The notes beneath the pieces are model-generated. The model was given only the letters and a program-made list of their open reading frames with translations, was not told the origin of the DNA and made no database searches. Both the position numbers and the translations under genes were made by a program. 64,000 nucleotides of DNA from Microbulbifer halophilus (GTDB taxonomy: Bacteria; Pseudomonadota; Gammaproteobacteria; Pseudomonadales; Cellvibrionaceae): contig NZ_JAPIVK010000002.1 in the NCBI RefSeq assembly GCF_026183675.1, forward strand, positions 167,765-231,764. The letters run 5' to 3'. Positions 17,557-25,582 of this stretch are shown here, one piece after another. Position 1 is the first letter of the stretch. Each line of letters begins with the position of its first letter.

Positions 17557-18135
17557 GTGAACAGTTTTAGTGAAACAGAAGTCGTCGAAGTAATGGAGCA
17601 CAGCAACGCGTCCTCGGGCAATACCGACGCCGGCCTCAGCGACGAAGAAAAGCGCGAAATTGATCGCGAGTTTTCCCACTACGAGGGCAGGGCCTCGGTG
17701 GGCCTGGAAGCGCTGCGCATCGTGCAGAAACACCGCGGCTGGGTATCCGATAAGAGTCTACAGGCGGTAGCCGACTACCTGGAAATAGCACCGGCGCAGC
17801 TGGAAAGTGTCGCCACCTACTTCCAGCTTATTTTCCGCCAGCCGGTGGGCAGGGAGGTGATGCTGCTGTGCAAGAGCGCAAGCTGCTGGATCACGGGCTG
17901 CAGCCGGCTGCAGGTACATATCCGCAAACGCCTGCAGATAGCGCCGGGGCAAACCAGTAAAGACGGAATTTTCACCCTGCTGGAAACCCCCTGCCTGGGC
18001 GACTGCGACAAGGGGCCGGTAATGCAGGTGGGTGAGGAAATGCACCGCCATCTCACCGAAGAGGCCATCGACAAGCTCATCGAGCAGAAAATTCACAAAC
18101 ATAAAAAAAACGATGCAGACCGATCCACTGACTAA
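17557..18135 (+). CDS. nuoE: NADH-quinone oxidoreductase subunit E
   Basis: NuoE is the 24-kDa-type thioredoxin-fold subunit with cluster N1a. Ligands appear as Cys105 and Cys110 (LLCKSASC) and Cys146 and Cys150 (PCLGDCDKGP). The product is 192 residues from GTG 17557, which has GAGGGGAG 4 bases upstream; a later ATG at 17593 would give 180 residues. Compared with E. coli (166) the N-terminus is longer and acidic. The 3' end overlaps nuoF by 23 bases. Confidence 0.93.
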   Translation: MNSFSETEVVEVMEHSNASSGNTDAGLSDEEKREIDREFSHYEGRASVGLEALRIVQKHRGWVSDKSLQAVADYLEIAPAQLESVATYFQLIFRQPVGREVMLLCKSASCWITGCSRLQVHIRKRLQIAPGQTSKDGIFTLLETPCLGDCDKGPVMQVGEEMHRHLTEEAIDKLIEQKIHKHKKNDADRSTD

Positions 18136-19426
18136 CCCCCTCACCAAAAACGTGGGCGCGGAGAACATCGCCACCGATCTGGAGCGCTACCGCGCCAACG
18201 GCGGCTATCGCGGCTGGCAGAAGGCACTGCAGATGGCCCCCGGCGATATCGTCAAGACGGCGCAGGACGGCGGCCTGCGCGGGCGCGGCGGCGCCGGTTT
18301 CAATACCGGTCTCAAGTGGAGTTTTGTCCCCACTGGCGACGATGCGCCGCCGGTCAAATACCTGGTCTGCAACGCCGACGAAATGGAACCCGGCACCTTC
18401 AAGGACCGGCTGCTGATGGAGCGGGACCCGCACCTGCTGATCGAGGGCATGGCCATCGCCGCCTACGCCATCGGCGCGCGCACTGCGTATATTTTTATCC
18501 GCGGTGAGTACCACCTGGCCACGGCCCGGCTGGAGCGGGCCATCGACGAGGCGAAACAACAGGGGCTGCTGGGCGACAATATCCACGGCAGCGGCTTCAG
18601 CCTGGAAATCTACCTGCACCGCAGCGCCGGCAACTATATCTGCGGCGAGGAAACCGCGCTGCTGAATGCCCTCGAGGGCAAGCGCGCCATCCCCCGCGCC
18701 AAACCGCCATTTCCACAGGTCAGCGGCCTCTGGGGCAGACCCACGGTGGTCAACAATGTGGAAACCCTCTGCAATGTCCCGCCCCTGATCGACCTGGGCA
18801 TCGACTGGTACCGGGGGCTCGGCCGCGGCGAAGACGCCGGCAGCAAACTGTTCGGCGTCAGCGGCAAGGTCAGAAAACCCGGGACCTGGGAACTGCCTAT
18901 GGGTACCCCCATTCACGAAATCATCGAAGAGTGCGCCGGCGGCATGTGCGACGGCCTGAAACTCAAAGGCTTCCTGCCCGGAGGCGGCTCCACGAATTTT
19001 CTCGGCCCCGAACACCTGGACCTGCCCATGGACTACGGCGCCATCGGCAAGGCCGGCAGCCGCATGGGCACCGGCACCATCATCGTCGTGGACGACAGAA
19101 CCTGCCCGGTGGGGCTGGTGCTGAACCTGTCCCGCTTTTTCGCGCGGGAATCCTGCGGCTGGTGCACCCCCTGCCGCGACGGCCTGCCGTGGGTGGTGCA
19201 ACTGCTCAAACGTATCGAATACGGCCAGGGGCGGCCCCGAGATCTGGAGCTGCTTCGCGAACAGGCCGAACGCATGGGCCCGGGCAACACCTTCTGCGCC
19301 CTGGCACCGGGCGCCGCCGCGCCCATATTGAGTGGATTGAAATTATTCGAGCGGGATTTTAGCGAGCATATTGCGCGGGGCCGTTGCCCCTATGTGGCGG
19401 AGACGGAGGTGCTGGAGGCGGTGTAA
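18113..19426 (+). CDS. nuoF: NADH-quinone oxidoreductase subunit F
   Basis: NuoF binds NADH and FMN and carries cluster N3. The 437-residue protein shows the glycine-rich NADH site GLRGRGGAGFNTGLKW, the FMN-site stretch CNADEMEPGTFKDR, and the [4Fe-4S] motif ESCGWCTPCRDG with a later Cys in NTFCALAPGA. ATG 18113 lies inside nuoE, so translation is probably coupled. After it comes a 349-base gap of repeats before nuoG. Confidence 0.97.
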   Translation: MQTDPLTNPLTKNVGAENIATDLERYRANGGYRGWQKALQMAPGDIVKTAQDGGLRGRGGAGFNTGLKWSFVPTGDDAPPVKYLVCNADEMEPGTFKDRLLMERDPHLLIEGMAIAAYAIGARTAYIFIRGEYHLATARLERAIDEAKQQGLLGDNIHGSGFSLEIYLHRSAGNYICGEETALLNALEGKRAIPRAKPPFPQVSGLWGRPTVVNNVETLCNVPPLIDLGIDWYRGLGRGEDAGSKLFGVSGKVRKPGTWELPMGTPIHEIIEECAGGMCDGLKLKGFLPGGGSTNFLGPEHLDLPMDYGAIGKAGSRMGTGTIIVVDDRTCPVGLVLNLSRFFARESCGWCTPCRDGLPWVVQLLKRIEYGQGRPRDLELLREQAERMGPGNTFCALAPGAAAPILSGLKLFERDFSEHIARGRCPYVAETEVLEAV

Positions 19427-19433
19427 AAATCCC

Positions 19434-19468
19434 GGGACTCGGGACTCGGGACTCGGGACTCGGGACTC
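19434..19468. repeat. Five tandem copies of GGGACTC
   Basis: The heptamer GGGACTC is repeated exactly five times just after the nuoF stop. Short tandem arrays like this can change copy number by replication slippage. Related GGGACCCGGGTCCCG-type strings occur at other gene ends in the window (about 7058, 7425, 49350 and 59190), so the array may have grown from a common intergenic motif. Confidence 0.9.
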
Positions 19469-19488
19469 ACGTAGGGTACGCCCTACAG

Positions 19489-19559
19489 CTGTAAGAGCCC
19501 GCTTGCAGGCGAATAAATCGGAGCCTTCGCTCTTTTCGCCTGCAAGTAGGCTCCTACAG
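19489..19559. repeat. Inverted repeat with CTTGCAGGCGAA arms
   Basis: The left arm begins CTGTAAGAGCCCGCTTGCAG and the right arm ends TGCAAGTAGGCTCCTACAG; together they can form a stem of about 23 bp with mismatches around a loop near 19514-19534. A shortened relative is seen at 45494-45516. No gene is present in the 19427-19775 gap. Confidence 0.7.
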
Positions 19560-19594
19560 TTGCGGCTCAAAAAGAATACCGGAGTCAGCGCAAA

Positions 19595-19702
19595 GGTCCT
19601 GATGCCGGGGGCAGTTTGCGGGACCTTGTGAGAAAGGATGTCGATTAGAGCTACAGGGACGTATTTACCGCGTGTCCCGCAAACTGCCCCGGTAGCAGGA
19701 CC
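19595..19702. repeat. Family-A palindrome before nuoG, reversed core
   Basis: Arms GGTCCTGATGCCGGGGGCAG (19595) and the complementary GTCCCGCAAACTGCCCCGGT up to 19702 enclose a core that contains, in reverse orientation, the conserved blocks GTATTTAC and GTGTCCC seen in other copies. It lies 73 bases before nuoG, inside the complex I operon. Confidence 0.8.
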
Positions 19703-19775
19703 GTCACTGGCCTCTCTTGGTGGCACAGAGAAAGGGCGAGGGCGGCCACGGAAATACAAATAAGACGGATCGAAA

Positions 19776-22592
19776 ATGCCGACAATCACCATCGATGGCG
19801 AAGACTACCCGGTAGACGGCGAACAGAACCTGCTGGCCAACTGCCTGTCACAGGGCATCGACCTGCCCTACTTCTGCTGGCACCCGGCCATGGGCTCCGT
19901 GGGCGCCTGCCGACAGTGCGCGGTGATCGAATACAAGGATGCCGAGGATCCGCACGGCAAACTGGTAATGGCCTGCATGACGCCCGTGAAGGACGGCGGG
20001 CTCTACAGCGTTCAGGCCCAGGCCGCGCGGGAGTTCCGCGGCGGTATCATCGAAGACCTGATGACCAACCACCCCCACGACTGCCCGGTGTGCGAGGAGG
20101 GCGGCGAGTGCCACCTGCAGGACATGACCGAAATGACCGGCCACGTGCAGCGCCGCTATCGCGGCAGCAAACGCACCCACCGCAACCAGTACCTGGGCCC
20201 CTTTATCAATCACGAAATGAACCGCTGCATCGCCTGCTACCGCTGCACGCGCTTTTATCGCGACTACGCCGGCGGAGAAGATCTGGAATCCCTGGGCCGC
20301 AACAACCAGGTCTATTTCGGCCGCCAGAATGACGGCATGCTGGAAAACGGCTTCAGTGGCAACCTGGTAGAAGTCTGTCCCACCGGAGTCTTTACCGACA
20401 AAACCTTCAGCGAACACTATGTGCGCAAATGGGATCTGCAGACGGCGCCGTCCATCTGCGAACACTGTGCCGTGGGCTGCAACACTGCACCCGGCGCGCG
20501 CGAGCCCGGTAATGGTTCCGGGGCGATACTGCGTCGGATAACCAACCTCTACAACCGCGATATCAACGGCTACTTCCTCTGCGACCGCGGCCGCTTCGGC
20601 TACGACTATGTCAACGCCGACTCGCGGCTGAAAAAACCGCTGGCGGCCAGCTCCGAATCCCTGATCGGATCTACCGCCGCCCCGGGCGAAAAAGTACACA
20701 GAGAAATTCCCCCGGAGCAGGCGGTCGCCAGGCTCTCTGAACAGCTTCGGGAAGCGCGCAACGGCAAACGCCGCCTGTTCGCCATAGGCTCACCGCGCAC
20801 CTCCCTGGAAAACAATTTCGCCCTGCGCCAGCTGGTCGGCGACGATCATTTTTATTCGGGGCTCGGCGAACGCGACCTCGAACTGCTGCACCTGATCGAC
20901 CGGGTACAGTGCGACCCGCGTATTCACAGCCCCAGCACGCCGGAAATAGAGAGCGCCGACGCAGTGCTGATTCTGGGCGAGGATATCGACAACACCGCAC
21001 CGCGTATTTCACTGGCGGTGCGCCAGGCGGCGCGCAACCGGCAGAAGCGGCAGGCGCGGCAACTGAAAATCCCCCTGTGGCAGGACGATTCCGTGCGCCA
21101 GCTCGGCGGTAGTCCCAGCCCGATACTGCTGGTGGGCACCGGTACGCCGGCGATGGAGGAGATCGCCAGCGAAATACTGCACTGCACCATCGGGCAGACC
21201 GCCGCCTTCGGCGCCGCGGTGCGGGATTGTCTCTGTGGTCGGGAGCCGGCAGCGGGGCTGCTGCCGGAAAGCCAGCTCGAACTGGCCCGGCGCGCCGCGG
21301 AGATGCTGTCGTCGGCGGAGCGGCCGCTGATTATTTCCGGCTGCGGCAGCCGCAACGGCGAAATGATCCGGGCTTCGGCCGCCATCGCCTGCGCCCTCGC
21401 CGAATACGGGGAAAGCGGTTCCGATCAGTGCGATCTCTACCTGGCCTGCCCGGAAATGAACAGCCTCGGTATCGCACAATTGTCTGCCCCCGACTCCGGC
21501 CGCCTGGAGGAACTGGCAGCCAAGCTCCGCGATACCCGCGAAGGGATACCGACGACACTGGTCATACTGGAAAACGACCTCTACCGCCGCGGCGACCGCC
21601 GCACAATCGATACCATGCTGTCCGCCGCCGACCAGGTTGTGTTGCTGGACACGCTGCTCAACGCCACGGCCCGGCACGCCGACCTGATATTCCCCGCCGC
21701 CGCCACCGCGGAATCGGAGGGGAGCACCGTCAACAGCAACGGGGTCGCCCAGCGTTTCTACGCCGTCTACGAAGGCACCGGCTTTATTCAGGAGAGCTGG
21801 CGCTGGCTCGCCGACGCGGCCGCCGATGACGATAAAACCCATCTCGCCGCCTGCGAACACGTTTTCGAGCTGACCGCTGCCCTGGCGAAGGAGTTTCCGG
21901 CACTGGCGGTGCTGGAGGAAACGGGCCCCGACGAAAACTACCGTATCGACGGCCTGAAGGTTGCCCGCCAGAGTCACCGCTACAGCGGCCGCACCGCAAT
22001 CCGCGCCGGCGAGCATGTGGCCGAGCTGCCGCCCCACCCCGATCCCGACGCACCCATGGTCTTCAGCATGGAGGGTATACAGAACCCCGGTAAAACGCCG
22101 CTGCAGGCCAATATCTGGTCGCCGGGCTGGAACTCCAACCAGTCGATTAACAAATTCCTGCGGGGTATCGGCGGCGCACGCAAGGGCACCGACGGCGGCC
22201 AGCGAATCGAGCGGGAACCGCAATCGCTGGACGAATGGCAACCAGGGGGCGGTGAAGCCACTTCCGCGAGCGGCAACTTCACCACCATCCCCCTCTACCG
22301 AATGTTCGGCTCCGACGAACTGAGCGCGCGCGCGAAAGCGATCGCCAGCGTCGTCGACGAGCCCTATGCGGTGCTCAGTGCGAACGATGCGGAGGAGCGC
22401 CATATCCGCACCGGCGACCTGCTGCGGATCAGGGTCAATTCGGAAAGCTACCCGGTGGAAGCGCGGGTCTCCGCCACCCTGCCCCGCGGCACCCTCGGCG
22501 TACCGGCGGGCCTGCCGGGGCTCGAATCCCTCGACTGTCATCTGCCCGGCCGAGTGGTGGTGGAGCAAACCGACACCGGAGACACCCCATGA
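19776..22592 (+). CDS. nuoG: NADH-quinone oxidoreductase subunit G
   Basis: NuoG is the largest peripheral subunit, carrying one [2Fe-2S] and several [4Fe-4S] clusters. The 938-residue protein begins with a ferredoxin domain (PYFCWHPAMGSVGACRQCAV), followed by HDCPVCEEGGECHLQDM, a further set in RCIACYRCTRFY, and CEHCAVGC, the ligand set of the extra N7-type cluster. The rest is a molybdopterin-oxidoreductase-like domain that binds no cofactor in this family. Its stop overlaps the nuoH start by 4 bases (ATGA). Length is close to the E. coli protein (about 908). Confidence 0.97.
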   Translation: MPTITIDGEDYPVDGEQNLLANCLSQGIDLPYFCWHPAMGSVGACRQCAVIEYKDAEDPHGKLVMACMTPVKDGGLYSVQAQAAREFRGGIIEDLMTNHPHDCPVCEEGGECHLQDMTEMTGHVQRRYRGSKRTHRNQYLGPFINHEMNRCIACYRCTRFYRDYAGGEDLESLGRNNQVYFGRQNDGMLENGFSGNLVEVCPTGVFTDKTFSEHYVRKWDLQTAPSICEHCAVGCNTAPGAREPGNGSGAILRRITNLYNRDINGYFLCDRGRFGYDYVNADSRLKKPLAASSESLIGSTAAPGEKVHREIPPEQAVARLSEQLREARNGKRRLFAIGSPRTSLENNFALRQLVGDDHFYSGLGERDLELLHLIDRVQCDPRIHSPSTPEIESADAVLILGEDIDNTAPRISLAVRQAARNRQKRQARQLKIPLWQDDSVRQLGGSPSPILLVGTGTPAMEEIASEILHCTIGQTAAFGAAVRDCLCGREPAAGLLPESQLELARRAAEMLSSAERPLIISGCGSRNGEMIRASAAIACALAEYGESGSDQCDLYLACPEMNSLGIAQLSAPDSGRLEELAAKLRDTREGIPTTLVILENDLYRRGDRRTIDTMLSAADQVVLLDTLLNATARHADLIFPAAATAESEGSTVNSNGVAQRFYAVYEGTGFIQESWRWLADAAADDDKTHLAACEHVFELTAALAKEFPALAVLEETGPDENYRIDGLKVARQSHRYSGRTAIRAGEHVAELPPHPDPDAPMVFSMEGIQNPGKTPLQANIWSPGWNSNQSINKFLRGIGGARKGTDGGQRIEREPQSLDEWQPGGGEATSASGNFTTIPLYRMFGSDELSARAKAIASVVDEPYAVLSANDAEERHIRTGDLLRIRVNSESYPVEARVSATLPRGTLGVPAGLPGLESLDCHLPGRVVVEQTDTGDTP

Positions 22593-23548
22593 GCGCCTCC
22601 ATCTGGCCGACACTGCTGAATATTTTCGGTGTGCTGACCGCGGCGGTACTACTGGCCGCACTGCTGACCTGGGGCGAGCGGCGCCTGCTGGGTTTCTGGC
22701 AGGACAGACCCGGCCCCAATCGCGTGGGCCCCTTCGGTCTGTTCCAGGTAATCGCCGATATGATCAAGCTGTTTTTCAAGGAGGATTTCGTACCGCGCTT
22801 TGCGGATATCCCGGTCTTCATTCTCGCGCCGACCATCGTCATGGTCTCGATGCTGCTGGGTTTTGCGGTGATTCCAGTGTCGCCGGCGGTGGGTGTGATC
22901 GACCTCAATGTGGGGCTGTTGTTCTTTCTCGCCATGTCTTCCATGGCGGTCTACAGCGTGATTCTGGGTGGCTATGCCTCCAACAACAAATACGCACTGC
23001 TGGGCGGGCTGCGCGCTGCGGCGCAGACGGTATCCTACGAGGTCTTCATGGGGCTGAGCCTGATGGGCGTGGTGATGCTGGCCGGCAGCTTCAACCTGCG
23101 GGAAATCGTTCTGGCCCAACAGGATGGCTGGTTTATTCTGCCGCAGTTTGTCGGCTTCCTGATATTTTTTATCGCCGGTATTGCCGAGAGCCACCGGCTG
23201 CCGTTCGACCTGCCGGAGGCGGAGCACGAACTCACCGCCGGCTTTCACACCGAATATTCGGGCATGAAATTCGGCATGTTCTTTGTCGGCGAATACCTGT
23301 CGGTCATCCTGATCTCCGCGCTGACCACCACCCTCTTCCTGGGCGGCTGGCTGGGGCCCTGGCTGCCCCCCGCGGTCTGGTTCGCGCTCAAGACCGGGCT
23401 GCTGGTGGCCGTTTTCGTATTGCTGCGCGCCGCCCTGCCGCGACCGCGCTACGACCAGCTGATGCACTTCGGCTGGAAACTACTGCTGCCGCTGTCGCTG
23501 GTCAATCTGCTGCTGACCGGAGGAATACTGTTATGGCTGCAACAGTAA
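22589..23548 (+). CDS. nuoH: NADH-quinone oxidoreductase subunit H
   Basis: NuoH is the membrane subunit that forms the quinone-access chamber with NuoB and NuoD. The 319-residue protein has about eight membrane helices and the conserved DRPGPNRVGPFGLFQ, AETHRLPFDLPEAE-like segment (read here as AESHRLPFDLPEAEHELTAG) and EYSGMKFGMFF. ATG 22589 overlaps nuoG, and nuoI follows after 12 bases. Confidence 0.98.
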   Translation: MSASIWPTLLNIFGVLTAAVLLAALLTWGERRLLGFWQDRPGPNRVGPFGLFQVIADMIKLFFKEDFVPRFADIPVFILAPTIVMVSMLLGFAVIPVSPAVGVIDLNVGLLFFLAMSSMAVYSVILGGYASNNKYALLGGLRAAAQTVSYEVFMGLSLMGVVMLAGSFNLREIVLAQQDGWFILPQFVGFLIFFIAGIAESHRLPFDLPEAEHELTAGFHTEYSGMKFGMFFVGEYLSVILISALTTTLFLGGWLGPWLPPAVWFALKTGLLVAVFVLLRAALPRPRYDQLMHFGWKLLLPLSLVNLLLTGGILLWLQQ

Positions 23549-23560
23549 CGGAGGTCCGCC

Positions 23561-24076
23561 ATGTTTAGCCTGCTGCGCAGTCTGTGGCTGGTATTCCGCC
23601 ACCTGTTCACGCGCAACGCCACCGTCCAGTACCCGGACGAAAAACCCTACCTGGCGCCCCGCTATCGCGGACGCATCGTGCTCACCCGCGACCCGGACGG
23701 CGAGGAGCGCTGCGTCGCCTGCAACCTCTGCGCGGTGGCCTGCCCGCCGGACTGTATCTCGCTGCAGAAAACCGAAGACGAGGACGGCCGCTGGCGCCCG
23801 GACTTTTTCCGCATCAATTTTTCCCGCTGCATCATGTGTGGCCTGTGCGAAGAGGCCTGTCCCACCTATGCAATCCAGCTGACACCGGATTTCGAGATGT
23901 GTGAGTACGACCGGCAGAATATGGTTTACGAAAAAGAGGATCTGTTGATCAGTGGGCCGGGGAAGTATCACGAGTACAGTTTTTACAATGTGGCTGGGAA
24001 GGCGATTGATGGTAAGGGTAAGGGGGAGGCCGAGAATGAGGCGGAGCCTATCGATGTGAAGAGTCTTAATTTGTAA
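23561..24076 (+). CDS. nuoI: NADH-quinone oxidoreductase subunit I
   Basis: NuoI carries clusters N6a and N6b. The 171-residue protein has two CxxCxxCxxxC(P) sets at Cys51-54-57-61 and Cys90-93-96-100. The last 20 or so residues are a Gly/Lys/Glu-rich tail that differs from the usual ending. The codon use of this tail (GGG, GAT, AAG, TTG) is unlike the body of the gene. It is followed by repeats and the inserted DUF559 gene rather than directly by nuoJ. Confidence 0.97.
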   Translation: MFSLLRSLWLVFRHLFTRNATVQYPDEKPYLAPRYRGRIVLTRDPDGEERCVACNLCAVACPPDCISLQKTEDEDGRWRPDFFRINFSRCIMCGLCEEACPTYAIQLTPDFEMCEYDRQNMVYEKEDLLISGPGKYHEYSFYNVAGKAIDGKGKGEAENEAEPIDVKSLNL

Positions 24077-24094
24077 GTACGGGGGTCGGGAAGA

Positions 24095-24133
24095 GCCCTC
24101 TCCCCCGACCCCTCTCCCGGGGGGAGAGGGGAG
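24095..24133. repeat. CCCTCTCCC-type palindromic repeat after nuoI
   Basis: Palindrome with GCCCTCTCCC and GGGGAGAGGGG arms directly after nuoI. Together with 24253-24291 (same family, inverted) and 24619-24730 it brackets the DUF559 gene. Confidence 0.85.
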
Positions 24134-24216
24134 TTTTGTAAGCAACTCAGGTTTCACCGAACAGCCTCTGTATTTTTATAAAACTTCTGAAATAAGAATA
24201 TGAATTGATAAGAACC

Positions 24217-24756
24217 ATGAACCCGAACAGACCAACAAGCGGAAAAAGAAAGCTCCCCTCTCCCCCCGGGAGAGGGGCCGGGGGAGAGGGCAGCCTGCAG
24301 CTGGCACGAGCCCGAGATCTGCGCACAAACTCAACGGAAGCCGAAAAACGCCTCTGGTATTACCTCCGCGCCCGCAGGTTTATGGGTTTGAAGTTCAGAC
24401 GGCAACAACCCATCGGCTCGTACATCGTCGATTTTCTATGCCTGGATCTGAAACTGATTATCGAGCTGGATGGCGGCCGGCACTCAGAACAAGGAGCTTA
24501 CGATCGAAGAAGAGATACCTGGTTGCAGAATCAGGGCTTCAGGGTACTCAGGTTCTGGAACAATCAGGTTCTGAGTGAAACCCCAGCCGTGTTGGAAGCG
24601 ATAAGGCACGAGGCGCTCGCCCTCTCCCCCGACCCCACTGACTCGCGCCATCCGTGGCGCTCGCCCGCTTCGCGGGCGCCTTCGGCGTCCAAATCGGCAA
24701 TCCTGCCGATTTGTCCCGGGGGGAGAGGGGAGCTTTCTTATCAGGTTGAGGAGTAA
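24217..24756 (+). CDS. DUF559 endonuclease-like protein inserted between nuoI and nuoJ, ends encoded by repeats
   Basis: The 179-residue product has a central DUF559 domain (about residues 28-132), related to very-short-patch-repair-type nucleases: ARDLRTNSTEAEKRLWYYLR, FRRQQPIGSYIVDFLCLDLK and LIIELDGGRHSEQ, with candidate active-site acids Asp72, Glu83 and Asp85, then GFRVLRFWNNQVL. Residues 12-26 (KLPSPPGRGAGGEGS) and about 136-174 are translations of the palindromic repeats at 24253-24291 and 24619-24730, so the gene and repeats form one cassette. ATG 24217 has a weak ribosome site; a TTG at 24205 is the alternative. The stop lies 2 bases before nuoJ, whose GAGGAG ribosome site is inside this gene. 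The cellular role is unknown; insertion into an operon suggests mobility. Confidence 0.85.
   Translation: MNPNRPTSGKRKLPSPPGRGAGGEGSLQLARARDLRTNSTEAEKRLWYYLRARRFMGLKFRRQQPIGSYIVDFLCLDLKLIIELDGGRHSEQGAYDRRRDTWLQNQGFRVLRFWNNQVLSETPAVLEAIRHEALALSPDPTDSRHPWRSPASRAPSASKSAILPICPGGRGELSYQVEE
24253..24291. repeat. CCCTCTCCC-type palindrome inside the DUF559 reading frame (5' end)
   Basis: CTCCCCTCTCCCCCCGGGAG followed by AGGGGCCGGGGGAGAGGG. It is translated in frame as the N-terminal segment of the DUF559 protein, in inverted orientation relative to the copy at 24095. Confidence 0.85.
24619..24730. repeat. Composite repeat inside the DUF559 reading frame (3' end)
   Basis: The ends are CCCTCTCCCCC and GGGGGGAGAGGGG, but between them lies a block of three hairpins: GCGCCATCCGTGGCGC, a GCCCGCTTCGCGGGC stem and CAAATCGGCAATCCTGCCGATTTG. 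The same block occurs at 7193-7339, 47198-47309 and 59077-59176. It encodes the C-terminal 40 or so residues of the DUF559 protein. Confidence 0.85.
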
Positions 24757-24758
24757 AA

Positions 24759-25280
24759 ATGAACTTTGCGATTTTTTATCTCACCGCCACCATCGCCACC
24801 CTCTCCACCGCCATGGTCATCTTCAACCGCAACGCGGTCCACGCCCTGCTCTACCTGATCGTGTCCCTACTCTCAGTCGCCGTAATCTTCTACCAGTACG
24901 GCGCGCCCTTCGCCGCGGCGCTGGAGGTGATCGTCTATGCCGGTGCGATCATGGTGTTGATGGTGTTCGTGATCATGATGCTGAACCAGGGCGAGGCGGC
25001 GGTGGCGCAGGAGAGTCGCTGGTTGCAGCCGCGCAGCTGGATTGGCCCGGCAATACTGTCGGCGGTGTTGCTGGTGCAGTTGATATGGCTGCTCGGCGGC
25101 GACGGTGGCGAGGGCAGCCCAAACAGCGTGGGGCCCAAGGAAGTCGGGATCGCGCTGTTCAGCCGCTACATCCTCGCAGTGGAACTGGCCTCGATGCTGC
25201 TGCTGGCTGGACTGGTGGGTGCTTTTCATCTGGCGCGGCAACGGAAGACGGATGGCGGGGAGGTAGAGCATGCCGATTGA
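24759..25280 (+). CDS. nuoJ: NADH-quinone oxidoreductase subunit J
   Basis: NuoJ is a five-helix membrane subunit. The 173-residue protein begins [20 protein letters not shown] and has the conserved third-helix region [23 protein letters not shown] 24759 follows GAGGAG. Its 3' end overlaps nuoK by 11 bases. Confidence 0.96.
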   Translation: MNFAIFYLTATIATLSTAMVIFNRNAVHALLYLIVSLLSVAVIFYQYGAPFAAALEVIVYAGAIMVLMVFVIMMLNQGEAAVAQESRWLQPRSWIGPAILSAVLLVQLIWLLGGDGGEGSPNSVGPKEVGIALFSRYILAVELASMLLLAGLVGAFHLARQRKTDGGEVEHAD

Positions 25281-25581
25281 GTCGGGTCTGCACGCGGGCC
25301 TGTCACTGGCCGCCATCCTCTTCTGTCTCGGCCTCGTTGGCCTGATGGTGCGGCGCAATATCATTTTTATGTTGATGTGCCTGGAGATCTGCACCAATGC
25401 CGCGGCGCTTGCGTTTGTAGTGGCCGGCGCGCACTGGGGCCACGCCGATGGCCAGGTAATGTTTATCTTCGTGATCACGCTGGCAGCGGCCGAGGTGGCC
25501 ATCGCGCTGGCGCTGGTGCTGCAGTTCTACCGCCGCCGACACACGGTGGATATCGATCGACTGAACGGGCTGCGAGGTTGA
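25270..25581 (+). CDS. nuoK: NADH-quinone oxidoreductase subunit K
   Basis: NuoK is a three-helix antiporter-like (MrpC-type) subunit involved in proton pumping. The 103-residue protein has the family's conserved membrane Glu residues in [14 protein letters not shown] and [13 protein letters not shown]. It overlaps nuoJ, and nuoL begins 1 base after its stop. Confidence 0.97.
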   Translation: MPIESGLHAGLSLAAILFCLGLVGLMVRRNIIFMLMCLEICTNAAALAFVVAGAHWGHADGQVMFIFVITLAAAEVAIALALVLQFYRRRHTVDIDRLNGLRG

Positions 25582-25582
25582 T

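Noticed and set aside
24077-24756. Phage or IS element in the nuo operon
   Set aside because: Only the DUF559 gene and REP-like repeats are present; there is no transposase, integrase or terminal inverted repeat of IS type.
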